A stretch of DNA of 16,420 bases from Gammaproteobacteria bacterium. GTDB taxonomy: Bacteria; Pseudomonadota; Gammaproteobacteria; Pseudomonadales; GM7GCV1. Positions within the stretch are counted from its first letter, which is position 1. Each line of letters starts with the position of its first letter. The stretch spans positions 1-16,420 of the forward strand of contig JAURLY010000232.1 in NCBI GenBank assembly GCA_030830945.1. Reading direction: 5' to 3'. Below are positions 7,399-14,811 of this stretch, piece after piece. A program made the translations under genes and the position numbers. The notes under the pieces are model-generated. The model saw nothing but the letters and a program-made list of their open reading frames with translations. It was not told where the DNA came from and ran no database searches.

Positions 7399-8220
7399 AT
7401 GAACAACCCTGAAGTAGCTAATAGCATCCAAACCGGCATCTTCGAAACCAATTATCACGACGTGGGCAGCGGCGACCCATTGTTCCTTATTCATGGTTCG
7501 GGACCCGGTGTTACTGCCTGGGCCAATTGGCGGCTGGTTATACCGGCTCTGGCAGAACAACACCGAGTGATCGCGCCAGATATGGCTGGTTTTGGCTATA
7601 CCGAGCGCGTTGAGGGCTATGAATACACGATGGAAAACTGGGTACAACAAGCCCTTGACCTCATGGACGCCCTGGAAATCAAGAAAACACATCTCGTCGG
7701 TAATTCGTTTGGTGGCGCCCTCACCATCGCCCTCGCCATCAGGGCCCCCGAGCGTGTCGACCGCCTGATACTGATGGGCGCCGCCGGGGTTCCTTTTACG
7801 CTAACACCGGCGCTTGACGAAGCTTGGGGCTATGAGCCCTCGGTGGAAAATATGAGAAAAATGATGGATTTGTTCGCCTACGACCGTAGTCTGGTGACTG
7901 ACGAGCTGGCACAATTGCGCTACGAAGCGAGCATTCAGCCCGGCTTTCAGGAGACGTTCAGCCAAATGTTTCCCGCACCCCGCCAACGCGGCGTTGAAGC
8001 GCTGGCGAGCAATCTGGACGACATAAAAAAAATAGCGCACGAAACACTGATACTCCATGGACGCGAAGATGTGGTGGTGCCCCCCATCACCTCAACCACC
8101 CTGTTTGACCTGATTCCAAATGCTCAACTGCACATGTTTGGATGCTGTGGTCACTGGACACAAATCGAGCAAAACGCGCGTTTTATTAAACTGGTCAAAG
8201 ATTTTCTGTCCGAGAGATAA
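7399..8220 (+). CDS. dmpD: 2-Hydroxymuconic semialdehyde hydrolase (DmpD/XylF type)
   Basis: This alpha/beta-hydrolase of 273 residues hydrolyses the C-C bond of the yellow product of catechol 2,3-dioxygenase, giving 2-hydroxypenta-2,4-dienoate and formate, or acetate with 3-methylcatechol products. It is close to DmpD throughout: oxyanion region IHGSGPGVTAWANWR (31-45), nucleophile S103 in GNSFGG, D224 in LHGREDVVVP and H252 in GHWTQIE complete the triad, and YEASIQPGFQETFSQMFPAPRQR is family-typical. A GGAG ribosome site precedes ATG 7399. In the classical dmp operon this gene lies downstream of dmpB; here it sits upstream of dmpK in a separate group with the monooxygenase and the TrpB-like gene. 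Confidence 0.93.
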   Translation: MNNPEVANSIQTGIFETNYHDVGSGDPLFLIHGSGPGVTAWANWRLVIPALAEQHRVIAPDMAGFGYTERVEGYEYTMENWVQQALDLMDALEIKKTHLVGNSFGGALTIALAIRAPERVDRLILMGAAGVPFTLTPALDEAWGYEPSVENMRKMMDLFAYDRSLVTDELAQLRYEASIQPGFQETFSQMFPAPRQRGVEALASNLDDIKKIAHETLILHGREDVVVPPITSTTLFDLIPNAQLHMFGCCGHWTQIEQNARFIKLVKDFLSER

Positions 8221-8353
8221 TGGCAACGGATAATAAGCTTGCTGCTAGACAGGCCAGCAGCCCGTGGATGCATCGGGCGCTTTGATAACAAAAAGAACAC
8301 ACGCAAAGAGAATACGGCCCGGCCCACGCCGGGACAGCAACAGGAACGCCACA

Positions 8354-9559
8354 ATGGACTATTCAAATTACTTCACACAGTTTCCAGATGAAGACGGCGA
8401 ATTTGCCGGCTATGGCGGAGCCTACCTGCCCCCACCACTGATACCTGTATTCGCCGAGATTACTGCTGCATACCAGGGATTAGCCCAAGACGAGCAGTTT
8501 TTAGAAGAGCTGCGTTCTATCCGCAAGCATTATCAGGGGCGTCCAACGCCGGTTTTTCACGCCAAAAACCTTTCTGCGGCAAACGGTGGCGCCCAAATCT
8601 ACCTGAAGCGTGAAGACCTTAATCATACGGGTGCCCACAAATTAAACCATTGCATGGGTGAAGGCTTACTCGCCAAATACCTGGGCAAAAGAAAATTGAT
8701 CGCGGAGACCGGGGCCGGTCAGCATGGCGTTGCTCTAGCCACCGCCGCCGCCTACTTCGGCCTGGAATGCGAGATTCACATGGGTGAAGTCGATATCGCA
8801 AAAGAATCACCCAACGTCTCCCGCATGAAATTGCTGGGGGCGAAGGTTGTCCCCGTTACACACGGGCTGAAGACGCTAAAAGAAGCCGTCGATTCTGCGT
8901 TTGAGGCCTATATGGCAGACGCGGACGATTCGATTTACTGCATCGGATCTGTAGTGGGGCCTCACCCTTTCCCGATGTTAGTGCGTGACTTCCAGCGTGT
9001 AGTGGGAATCGAAGCTCGTGAACAAATGCTGGAATTGACTGGCGCACTACCGGATGCGGTCTGCGCGTGTGTCGGTGGCGGTAGCAATGCTATGGGTATT
9101 TTTTCAGCTTTTCTCGATGACCCTGTTGAATTATTTGGTGTTGAACCAATGGGCAAAGGAACGAAGCTGGGCGAACACGCTGCCTCAATGGAGTATGGCG
9201 AACCGGGGGTAATACACGCGTTCAAATGCTACATGTTGCAGGACGAGGATGGTGAGCCGGCACCCGTCCACTCGATAGCCAGCGGCCTGGACTATCCCGG
9301 CGTTGGACCAGAGCATTGCATGTTAAAGGATGACGGTCGGGTAACCTACGGCGGTTGCAGTGACGACGAATGCATGGATGCTTTTTTCAAGCTTTGTCGG
9401 CTAGAGGGGATAATTCCTGCCATCGAAAGTTCGCACGCCGTGCACTATGCACTTGAGCTAGCTAAGAAAATGAAAACCGGGGCAGTTCTGGTAAACCTCA
9501 GTGGACGCGGCGACAAAGACCTCGACTTCGTCATTGAGAACTATGGCTATGGCGAGTAA
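8354..9559 (+). CDS. trpB: Tryptophan synthase beta-like PLP enzyme, without trpA
   Basis: This complete fold-type II PLP enzyme of 401 residues is very like TrpB, which joins indole and serine to make tryptophan. K96 (HTGAHKLN) is the PLP lysine and E118 (ETGAGQHG) the catalytic acid. GGGSN (241-245) is the phosphate loop, D313 lies in SGLDYPGVGP, E359 in ESSHA and S383 in NLSGRGD; these match Salmonella K87, E109, 232-236, D305, E350 and S377. The position of Salmonella R141, partner of D305, appears to be K150. The start at 8354 is chosen because TrpB homology begins there and GGAAC lies 7 nt upstream; the longer form from 8264 adds 30 unrelated residues. No trpA, trpF or other tryptophan gene is nearby, and it lies 133 nt after dmpD. 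Either a relocated TrpB or a paralogue acting on indole, a phenol or another nucleophile; function is inference. Confidence 0.9.
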   Translation: MDYSNYFTQFPDEDGEFAGYGGAYLPPPLIPVFAEITAAYQGLAQDEQFLEELRSIRKHYQGRPTPVFHAKNLSAANGGAQIYLKREDLNHTGAHKLNHCMGEGLLAKYLGKRKLIAETGAGQHGVALATAAAYFGLECEIHMGEVDIAKESPNVSRMKLLGAKVVPVTHGLKTLKEAVDSAFEAYMADADDSIYCIGSVVGPHPFPMLVRDFQRVVGIEAREQMLELTGALPDAVCACVGGGSNAMGIFSAFLDDPVELFGVEPMGKGTKLGEHAASMEYGEPGVIHAFKCYMLQDEDGEPAPVHSIASGLDYPGVGPEHCMLKDDGRVTYGGCSDDECMDAFFKLCRLEGIIPAIESSHAVHYALELAKKMKTGAVLVNLSGRGDKDLDFVIENYGYGE

Positions 9560-9630
9560 GGAGTTAAAAGGATTAACAAGACGCATCCCTTGGTATCCAT
9601 CCTCCCTGGGGACTTCATCATTTCGTTAAA

Positions 9631-9644
9631 AATGCCCAGGCATT
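9631..9644. repeat. Perfect inverted repeat upstream of dmpK
   Basis: AATGCC-CA-GGCATT is a 6-bp perfect inverted repeat about 207-220 bp upstream of the predicted dmpK start. The tight spacer fits a dimeric protein operator rather than an RNA hairpin. It does not resemble the known DmpR/XylR site. Could be chance. Confidence 0.35.
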
Positions 9645-9749
9645 CACCCTGTAGGAATTGAAGCCCGTTAGCAGGCTCATCTTTAGGCAAAACCGTGGCA
9701 TCGCTGGCGTATCCGCCCCCCCCATAAGCCGTACCCGTCGCAGTAAGCA

Positions 9750-9769
9750 AAAAAGATCCCTATCTTTTT
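9750..9769. repeat. A/T-rich inverted repeat between trpB and dmpK
   Basis: AAAAAGAT-CCCT-ATCTTTTT is a perfect 8-bp inverted repeat with a 4-nt loop. It could act as a weak terminator for the trpB transcript (T-rich 3' arm) or as a bent/intrinsically flexible segment between enhancer and promoter. The stem is weak, with only one G-C pair per arm. Confidence 0.35.
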
Positions 9770-9824
9770 GTTTTATATATAAATAAAAAAACTGCGGGGT
9801 CACCTCGCACCGGCGCCCGGCTGA

Positions 9825-9839
9825 TGGCACGGTTGTTGC
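9825..9839 (+). promoter_or_regulatory. Consensus sigma54 promoter of the phenol hydroxylase operon (Po-like)
   Basis: TGGCAC-GGTTG-TTGC followed by T is a perfect match to the sigma54 -24/-12 consensus, placed directly before dmpK as Po is in the Pseudomonas dmp operon. With C9839 as -12, transcription should start near 9851, only about 2 nt before the ATG at 9853. Confidence 0.88.
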
Positions 9840-9852
9840 TTCTCTCACGGAT

Positions 9853-10149
9853 ATGAGCAAAAACATAAAACTTGATCCCGGCATCGAAGGTCAGCGATAC
9901 GTCCGCGTAACGAACGTGTTGCATGAGAAATATGTGGAATTCGAGTTTGCGATTGATGACCCCACAATAAACATTGAGCTGGTCCTTCCATTCGATCATT
10001 TCAGAGTATTTTGCGAAGCAAACAATGCCGTGCACCTGAGCCCCGAACAGGAAGCAGCGGTGGAATTCGATAAATTGAAATGGAGATTTGGTGTACCTGG
10101 GTTCACCGACGAAAAATCGACTAGCGTCACCTCACAGGAGAAAACATGA
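9853..10149 (+). CDS. dmpK: Phenol hydroxylase assembly subunit P0 (DmpK)
   Basis: This 98-residue protein is the small first gene product of multicomponent phenol hydroxylase operons, thought to help load iron into the oxygenase. The family signature RYVRVTNVLHEKYVEFEFAIDDP (15-37) is clear, followed by the typical FDHFRVFCEANNAVHLSP. No alternative in-frame start occurs between the sigma54 promoter and 9853, and no later Met precedes the conserved block, so ATG 9853 is kept although no usable ribosome site precedes it (GGA lies 1 nt away). Its stop overlaps dmpL by ATGA, indicating translational coupling. Confidence 0.9.
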   Translation: MSKNIKLDPGIEGQRYVRVTNVLHEKYVEFEFAIDDPTINIELVLPFDHFRVFCEANNAVHLSPEQEAAVEFDKLKWRFGVPGFTDEKSTSVTSQEKT

Positions 10150-11144
10150 GTATTGAAATTTCAGCCAAGGCAATTACTCCCATCCGTTTAAGTTACGGAA
10201 ACCTGATCGAGCGTTTTGGCGACAAACGACCTCCTTCTCGCTATCAAGAAGCAGTCTATGACGTTCAGCCAACGGCCCATTTTCACTACCGTCCTCTGTG
10301 GGACAAAGAACATGAAATTTACGATACCAGTCGCACGGCGATCGTTATGGAGGATTGGTATAGTTTTGCCGACCCACGCCAGTATTACTACGGCACTTAT
10401 ACGATCGCTCGGTCAAAGCAGCAGGAAGTGGCGGAGCACAACTATTCCTTCGTCGAAAAACGCGCCTTGCTTGACGATCTGCCCGAGGAAGTACGACAGT
10501 CTGTTCGCGACATTTTAATTCCATTGCGCCATATCGAATGGGGCGCAAACATGAACAACTGTCAGATAGATGCTATGGGCTACGGCACGACCATATGTTC
10601 GGTCGCTATGTTCAACGCCATGGATCGTCTCGGCATGGCCCAATATATCTCACGGATCGGCCTGCTCCTCGATGGCAACGAAACCACTTCGCTTGACGCA
10701 GCGAAGAAAGATTGGATGGAGGCGCCGGAATGGCAGGGCCTCCGTCATGCCGTAGAAGACATGTTCGTGCTTGAGGATTGGTTCGAGTTGATGGTTGCCC
10801 AGAATATAGCGCTAGATGGATTGTTGTTCCCTCTGTTCTGGGACCGATTCGAACGGAAGCTTTCTGAAAACGGCGGTGGAACCATCGCGATGCTGACCGA
10901 GTTCATGTCCGACTGGTACAAAGAAACCGTTCGCTGGACAAACGCCCTGGTCAAGGTTACCGCCGCAGAATCAACCGCGAATAACGAGCTGCTATCCGAA
11001 TGGGTTCAAAAATGGGTAACCCGGCTAAGTGAAGCTATTGCGCCCGTTGCGACCAAAGCTTTTGGCCCAGATGGTGTATCGGAGTTAAACGAAGTCAAAG
11101 AAGAGCTACTTGCCAGGCTGGGCAAGCAGGGCCTGAGTGTTTAG
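10146..11144 (+). CDS. dmpL: Phenol hydroxylase oxygenase beta subunit P1 (DmpL)
   Basis: This 332-residue protein is the non-catalytic beta subunit of the (alpha beta gamma)2 oxygenase, where it scaffolds the diiron alpha subunit DmpN. It carries typical sequence such as EDWYSFADPRQYYYGTYTIARS (about 69-90) and IEWGANMNNCQIDAMGYGT (about 132-150). Length equals that of DmpL (about 331). An AGGAG site lies just before the ATG, inside the end of dmpK, with a 4-nt overlap. Confidence 0.95.
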   Translation: MSIEISAKAITPIRLSYGNLIERFGDKRPPSRYQEAVYDVQPTAHFHYRPLWDKEHEIYDTSRTAIVMEDWYSFADPRQYYYGTYTIARSKQQEVAEHNYSFVEKRALLDDLPEEVRQSVRDILIPLRHIEWGANMNNCQIDAMGYGTTICSVAMFNAMDRLGMAQYISRIGLLLDGNETTSLDAAKKDWMEAPEWQGLRHAVEDMFVLEDWFELMVAQNIALDGLLFPLFWDRFERKLSENGGGTIAMLTEFMSDWYKETVRWTNALVKVTAAESTANNELLSEWVQKWVTRLSEAIAPVATKAFGPDGVSELNEVKEELLARLGKQGLSV

Positions 11145-11155
11145 GGGCACTACCA

Positions 11156-11437
11156 ATGACTGACAAAAAGAAGAACACGGCATTTTTGATCGTTCAGGAC
11201 AATGAGGATGCAAGGCCAATCATCGAGGCTGTCGAGCAAGACAACCCCGAAGCAAGCATTCAATACGAGCCCGGCATGGTCAGAATGGAATGCGAGGGAA
11301 GTCTAATTGTGAAGCAGGAGACTGTCGAAGCGCTCATTGGGCGCGATTGGGATGTACAGGAACTACACCTCGTTCTTATTTCGCTGGCGGGTAATGTGGA
11401 TGAGGACGACGAAAAATTTGAGTTGAGCTGGGGTTAG
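11156..11437 (+). CDS. dmpM: Phenol hydroxylase coupling/effector protein P2 (DmpM)
   Basis: This 93-residue cofactor-less regulatory protein belongs to the DmpM/TouD/MmoB family. It binds the oxygenase near the diiron site and couples NADH oxidation to hydroxylation. Sequence includes AFLIVQDNEDARPIIEAV near the start and VRMECEGSLIVKQETVEALIGRDWDVQELHLVL in the body, as in DmpM. It follows dmpL by 11 nt, with AGGGG as ribosome site. Confidence 0.93.
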   Translation: MTDKKKNTAFLIVQDNEDARPIIEAVEQDNPEASIQYEPGMVRMECEGSLIVKQETVEALIGRDWDVQELHLVLISLAGNVDEDDEKFELSWG

Positions 11438-11466
11438 TACAACAACCCGTAGACGAGGATATTGAA

Positions 11467-12987
11467 ATGGCTGCAAAAAAACTGAATTTGCGTAAGCGTT
11501 ATGAGTTACTCACCCGCGGCATGGGGTGGGAGACAAGCTACCAAAAGATGGACGACGTATTTCCCTACGACACCTTTGAAGGTATCAAAATCACTGACTG
11601 GGATAAATGGGAAGACCCGTTCCGTCTCACGATGGATGCCTACTGGAAGTTTCAGGCAGAAAAGGAGAAAAAGCTCTACGCCATCATCGATAGCTTTGCG
11701 CAAAACAACGGACAGACCAATCTTGCCGACGCAAGCTACCTAAGCGCAATTAAGCTCTTTATTACGGGCGTAACACCACTGGAGTACGCTGCGCATCACG
11801 GTTTTTCCCACCTTGGCCGGCACTTCCGAGGCGAGGGTGCGAGAATCGCTTGCCAAATGCAGGCAATCGATGAGCTGCGCCACGCACAAACTCAAATACA
11901 TACTATTAGTCACTACAACAAGCATTTTACCGGGCTTCACAACCCGTTCCACCAGTCCGATCGCGTCTGGTATCTGTCAGTCCCCAAGTCGTTCGGGGAA
12001 GATGCCTTAACCGCCGGTCCATTTGAGTTCATCACTTCGATCTCATTCGCCTTCGAGTATGTGTTAACCAACCTGCTGTTTGTCCCCTTTATGTCTGGTG
12101 CTGCATACAACGGAGATATGGCTACGACAACTTTTGGCTTTTCTGCGCAATCAGACGAGTCGCGGCACATGACCCTCGGTCTTGAGATCATCAAATTCAT
12201 GGTGGAGCAGCATGAAGACAATCTGCCTATTATTCAGCGCTGGATAGACAAGCATTTCTGGCGCGCGTACCGCGTACTCGCCCTCGTCTCGGCGATGCAG
12301 GACTATATGCTGACCAACACACCCATGTCCTGGAAGGAGGCTTGGGACATCTACTTTGTTGAAAACGGCGGTGCGTTGTTTGAGGATCTCGGACGTTACG
12401 GTTTGAAGATGCCCAAACACCACGAACTGGCTACGGCAGAAGCAGAGCATCTCAGCCACCAGGTCTGGTCGGTCTTTTGCGCGCTGGGTAATGCTACAGG
12501 GTTCCATACATTCGAGCCATCCGAGGAAAAAATGGCTTGGCTATCCGAAAAATACCCGAACACCTTTGATAAGTACTACCGACCTCGCTTCGAGTTATGG
12601 AAGAGGCAAAAGGCAGAAGGCACCTTCGAATACCTCGCCAGCCTGCCCCAGCTTTGCCAGGTGTGTCAGATCCCAATGATCTTTACAGAGGTGGAAACTG
12701 ACCCGATGCAAATCAGCTTCCGAAACACGAAGTATAAGGGTGACAACTACCATTTCTGCTCTGATGGTTGCAAAGATGTGTTTGAAAATGAGCCTGAAAA
12801 GTACGTTCAGGCTTGGCTGCCGGTGCATCAGATTTTCCAGGGCAATTGTGGCGGGGCTACCGTTCCGGAAGTTCTCGAATGGTACAAATTTCAGCCCGAA
12901 GATGGCGGTGACTATTTTGACTCACTGGATTATCGGCGCTGGCAGGAATGGCATGGTAATGCTGAAGCCGCTAAAACCGGCTCGTAA
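11467..12987 (+). CDS. dmpN: Phenol hydroxylase diiron oxygenase alpha subunit P3 (DmpN)
   Basis: This is the catalytic subunit that hydroxylates phenols (and catechol precursors such as cresols) to catechols with O2. Two ExxH-type motifs give the diiron ligands: E106, E136 and H139 (DELRHA), E197, E231 and H234 (DESRHM), at the positions expected for bacterial multicomponent monooxygenases. A C-terminal YHS-like metal site has C397, C400, C431 and C435 (CQVC and CSDGC). Length is 506 aa against about 510-517 in relatives. A GAGGAT ribosome site precedes ATG 11467. Enzymes of this group also oxidise indole to indigo precursors, which is relevant given the TrpB-like neighbour. Confidence 0.97.
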   Translation: MAAKKLNLRKRYELLTRGMGWETSYQKMDDVFPYDTFEGIKITDWDKWEDPFRLTMDAYWKFQAEKEKKLYAIIDSFAQNNGQTNLADASYLSAIKLFITGVTPLEYAAHHGFSHLGRHFRGEGARIACQMQAIDELRHAQTQIHTISHYNKHFTGLHNPFHQSDRVWYLSVPKSFGEDALTAGPFEFITSISFAFEYVLTNLLFVPFMSGAAYNGDMATTTFGFSAQSDESRHMTLGLEIIKFMVEQHEDNLPIIQRWIDKHFWRAYRVLALVSAMQDYMLTNTPMSWKEAWDIYFVENGGALFEDLGRYGLKMPKHHELATAEAEHLSHQVWSVFCALGNATGFHTFEPSEEKMAWLSEKYPNTFDKYYRPRFELWKRQKAEGTFEYLASLPQLCQVCQIPMIFTEVETDPMQISFRNTKYKGDNYHFCSDGCKDVFENEPEKYVQAWLPVHQIFQGNCGGATVPEVLEWYKFQPEDGGDYFDSLDYRRWQEWHGNAEAAKTGS

Positions 12988-13029
12988 CGGCTGATGGTTT
13001 GCCAAATATTTGACAGGTAGGAGTACACA

Positions 13030-13389
13030 GTGACCGTTATTGCAAAAGATGGGTATGTCGACCTTGTTCAAGACAAGGTTGATAACTTTCACGGGAACCA
13101 GGTGGTATACGTAAGCTGGGACGATCATTTATTGTTCTGCGCCGCACAGGCCTTCCCACTCCCCCCCGAAATGCCTTTTAAAGCTCTCGTATTTGAAGTG
13201 ATACCGACGGTGTTTAGCTGGCACAAAGAATTCGAGCAAGTAGATTGGGCAAAAGCGCAGTGGAATCTTGACGGCAATGACTTCGTGCCCGATATGGAGA
13301 AATCCCTTGCCGAAAATGGCGTTGAGCACAAATCGTTAATACGATTTAAAACTCCCGGACTAACCGGCATCGACGGGACAAGGATGTAA
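13030..13389 (+). CDS. dmpO: Phenol hydroxylase oxygenase gamma subunit P4 (DmpO)
   Basis: The 119-residue product is the small oxygenase subunit; length equals DmpO. It starts at GTG 13030 with an AGGAG site 6 nt upstream. Sequence features of the family include FHGNQVVYVSWDDHLLFCAAQAFPLPP and MPFKALVFEVIPTVFSWHKEFEQVDW. It lies between dmpN and dmpP as in all dmp-type operons. Confidence 0.94.
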   Translation: MTVIAKDGYVDLVQDKVDNFHGNQVVYVSWDDHLLFCAAQAFPLPPEMPFKALVFEVIPTVFSWHKEFEQVDWAKAQWNLDGNDFVPDMEKSLAENGVEHKSLIRFKTPGLTGIDGTRM

Positions 13390-13391
13390 AC

Positions 13392-14459
13392 GTGAGCTTT
13401 GAAGTATCCATCGAACCTCTGGGCGTCACCATTGAGGTAGACGAAGACCAGACTATTCTCGATGCGGCGCTACGGCAGGGGGTGTACTTACCCCATGCTT
13501 GTGGTCATGGACTCTGTGGCACATGCAAAGTCGACGTTCTCGAGGGCGAGGTGGAAATTGGAGACGATGCATCTCCATTCGCCTTGCTGGACTTTGAACG
13601 TGACGATGGAAAGTGTTTGACCTGCTGCAGCAAACCATTGGATGACCTGGTTATTGAAGCGGATGTGGAAGAAGAGCCGGATGCGCAAAACCTCCCGGTG
13701 CAGGACTATGTCGGCACGGTGGTTAAGCTGGAAATGCTAACACCAAGAATCCTGGGTGTTTTTCTTGAGGTTGATGGCGATGGCCTGGAGTTTCAGGCGG
13801 GGCAATATGCCAACTTGCATATTCCAGGGCTAGAAATTCCCAGGCCATTCTCGATGGCACAGTCACCCAATGAGAAAAACATCATCGAATTTGATATCGC
13901 TCTCATCAAAGATGGCGTGGGTACAACCTGGATCCATGAAAACCTGAAAGTTGGCGATAAGCTCGAGTTCTCTGCGCCGTATGGACATTTTTTCGTCCGA
14001 ATTTCAGACGATCGCCCGATCATGTTCTTTGCCGGCGGTTCAGGACTTTCTAGCCCGAAATCCATGATTTTGGATTTATTGGAACGAGGTGATAAACGAG
14101 AAATCATTTTGTTCCAGGGTGCGAGGAACCTTACAGAGCTCTATTACAAAGATATGTTTTTGGAGCTTGAGCAGCAGTACGAGAATTTCACTTACGTCCC
14201 TGGCTTGTCGGGTCCCGATATTGAAGAAGATTGGAACGGCGCAACCGGTTTTGTACACGATGTGGCCATCGAGCACTTTGGCGGTAAATTCGAGGGTTAT
14301 CGCGCCTATATGTGCGGCCCCCCTCCGATGATTGATGCCTGTATTACGGCACTGATGCGCGGCCGTGTCTTTGAAAAAGATATGTTTATGGAAAAGTTCC
14401 TGACAGCCGCAGACGGCGCCAACGAAAAGACGAAAAGTCCGTTGTTCAAGAACATATAA
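13392..14459 (+). CDS. dmpP: Phenol hydroxylase NADH reductase P5 (DmpP)
   Basis: This 355-residue reductase passes electrons from NADH through FAD and a 2Fe-2S cluster to DmpN. The ferredoxin domain holds C37, C42, C45 and the CC pair at 78-79. The FAD motif RPFS is at 151-154, the nucleotide-binding GGSGLS at 215-220 and CGPPPM at 308-313, and the C-terminal LMRGRVFEKDMFMEKF block is family-typical. It starts at GTG 13392, two bases after the dmpO stop, with AAGGA upstream. A paralogue with a variant CGVPSM motif lies at 3114-4178 on the other strand. Confidence 0.96.
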   Translation: MSFEVSIEPLGVTIEVDEDQTILDAALRQGVYLPHACGHGLCGTCKVDVLEGEVEIGDDASPFALLDFERDDGKCLTCCSKPLDDLVIEADVEEEPDAQNLPVQDYVGTVVKLEMLTPRILGVFLEVDGDGLEFQAGQYANLHIPGLEIPRPFSMAQSPNEKNIIEFDIALIKDGVGTTWIHENLKVGDKLEFSAPYGHFFVRISDDRPIMFFAGGSGLSSPKSMILDLLERGDKREIILFQGARNLTELYYKDMFLELEQQYENFTYVPGLSGPDIEEDWNGATGFVHDVAIEHFGGKFEGYRAYMCGPPPMIDACITALMRGRVFEKDMFMEKFLTAADGANEKTKSPLFKNI

Positions 14460-14464
14460 GGTGT

Positions 14465-14773
14465 ATGCCGGCTCACACCATTACAATTTTAGATACGAAC
14501 GAACAGTACAGCTGCAACGAATCTCAACACCTTCTAGCAGGGATGGTGCAGCTGGGCAAAAAAGGTATACCAGTAGGCTGCAGAGGCGGTGGCTGTGGCG
14601 TGTGCAAAGTTCAGATAACGAGCGGCAGCTATCAATCCAAAAAAATGAGCCGTGCACGGGTAACACGGGATGAAGAAGAAAACGATACTGTTCTGGCGTG
14701 CAGGGTTTTCCCTCAATCCGATATTCAATTAAAAGTGCTGGGTCATCTCAATAAGGTGGTAAAGGCAGTATAG
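14465..14773 (+). CDS. dmpQ: Plant-type 2Fe-2S ferredoxin (DmpQ/XylT type)
   Basis: This 102-residue ferredoxin has cluster ligands C39, C44, C47 (GCRGGGCGVC) and C79 (LACR). Its XylT/DmpQ relatives re-reduce the iron of catechol 2,3-dioxygenase after inactivation by substituted catechols, which fits its place directly before dmpB. The AAGGTG upstream is unusually close to the ATG. A strong palindrome begins at its stop codon. Confidence 0.92.
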   Translation: MPAHTITILDTNEQYSCNESQHLLAGMVQLGKKGIPVGCRGGGCGVCKVQITSGSYQSKKMSRARVTRDEEENDTVLACRVFPQSDIQLKVLGHLNKVVKAV

Positions 14774-14788
14774 CCGAAAATTTTCGGC
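14773..14788. repeat. Perfect 16-bp palindrome between dmpQ and dmpB
   Basis: GCCGAAAATTTTCGGC is a perfect palindrome starting at the last base of the dmpQ stop codon and ending 23 nt before the dmpB ATG. As RNA it forms GCCGAA/UUCGGC with an AAUU loop. No T-run follows, so it is not a good terminator; an mRNA processing or stability element, or a protein-binding site, would fit. It leaves the AAGGAG site of dmpB exposed. Confidence 0.5.
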
Positions 14789-14811
14789 GTCTTTGGCAAA
14801 GGAGAACTAAA

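Larger units (their letters stand above)
9560..9852. other. Upstream regulatory region of the phenol hydroxylase operon
   Basis: No gene is supported in these 293 bases. They contain three inverted repeats (GTTAA-5-TTAAC at 9563-9577, AATGCC-CA-GGCATT at 9631-9644, AAAAAGAT-4-ATCTTTTT at 9750-9769), a very AT-rich stretch at about 9765-9792 and the sigma54 promoter at 9825-9839. The AT-rich stretch lies 60-85 bp before the predicted start, where IHF bends the DNA in the Pseudomonas Po promoter; no strong IHF consensus was found. No clear TTGATCAATTGATCAA-type activator site is visible. Confidence 0.55.

Noticed and set aside
8264..8353. Longer N-terminus for the TrpB-like protein from ATG 8264
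   Set aside because: The extra 30 residues do not resemble TrpB, and the ATG at 8354 has a properly spaced GGAAC site and gives the normal family length.
9618..10035. Minus-strand open frames across the dmpK promoter region
   Set aside because: They overlap the promoter and dmpK, show no family features, and have no plausible ribosome sites.
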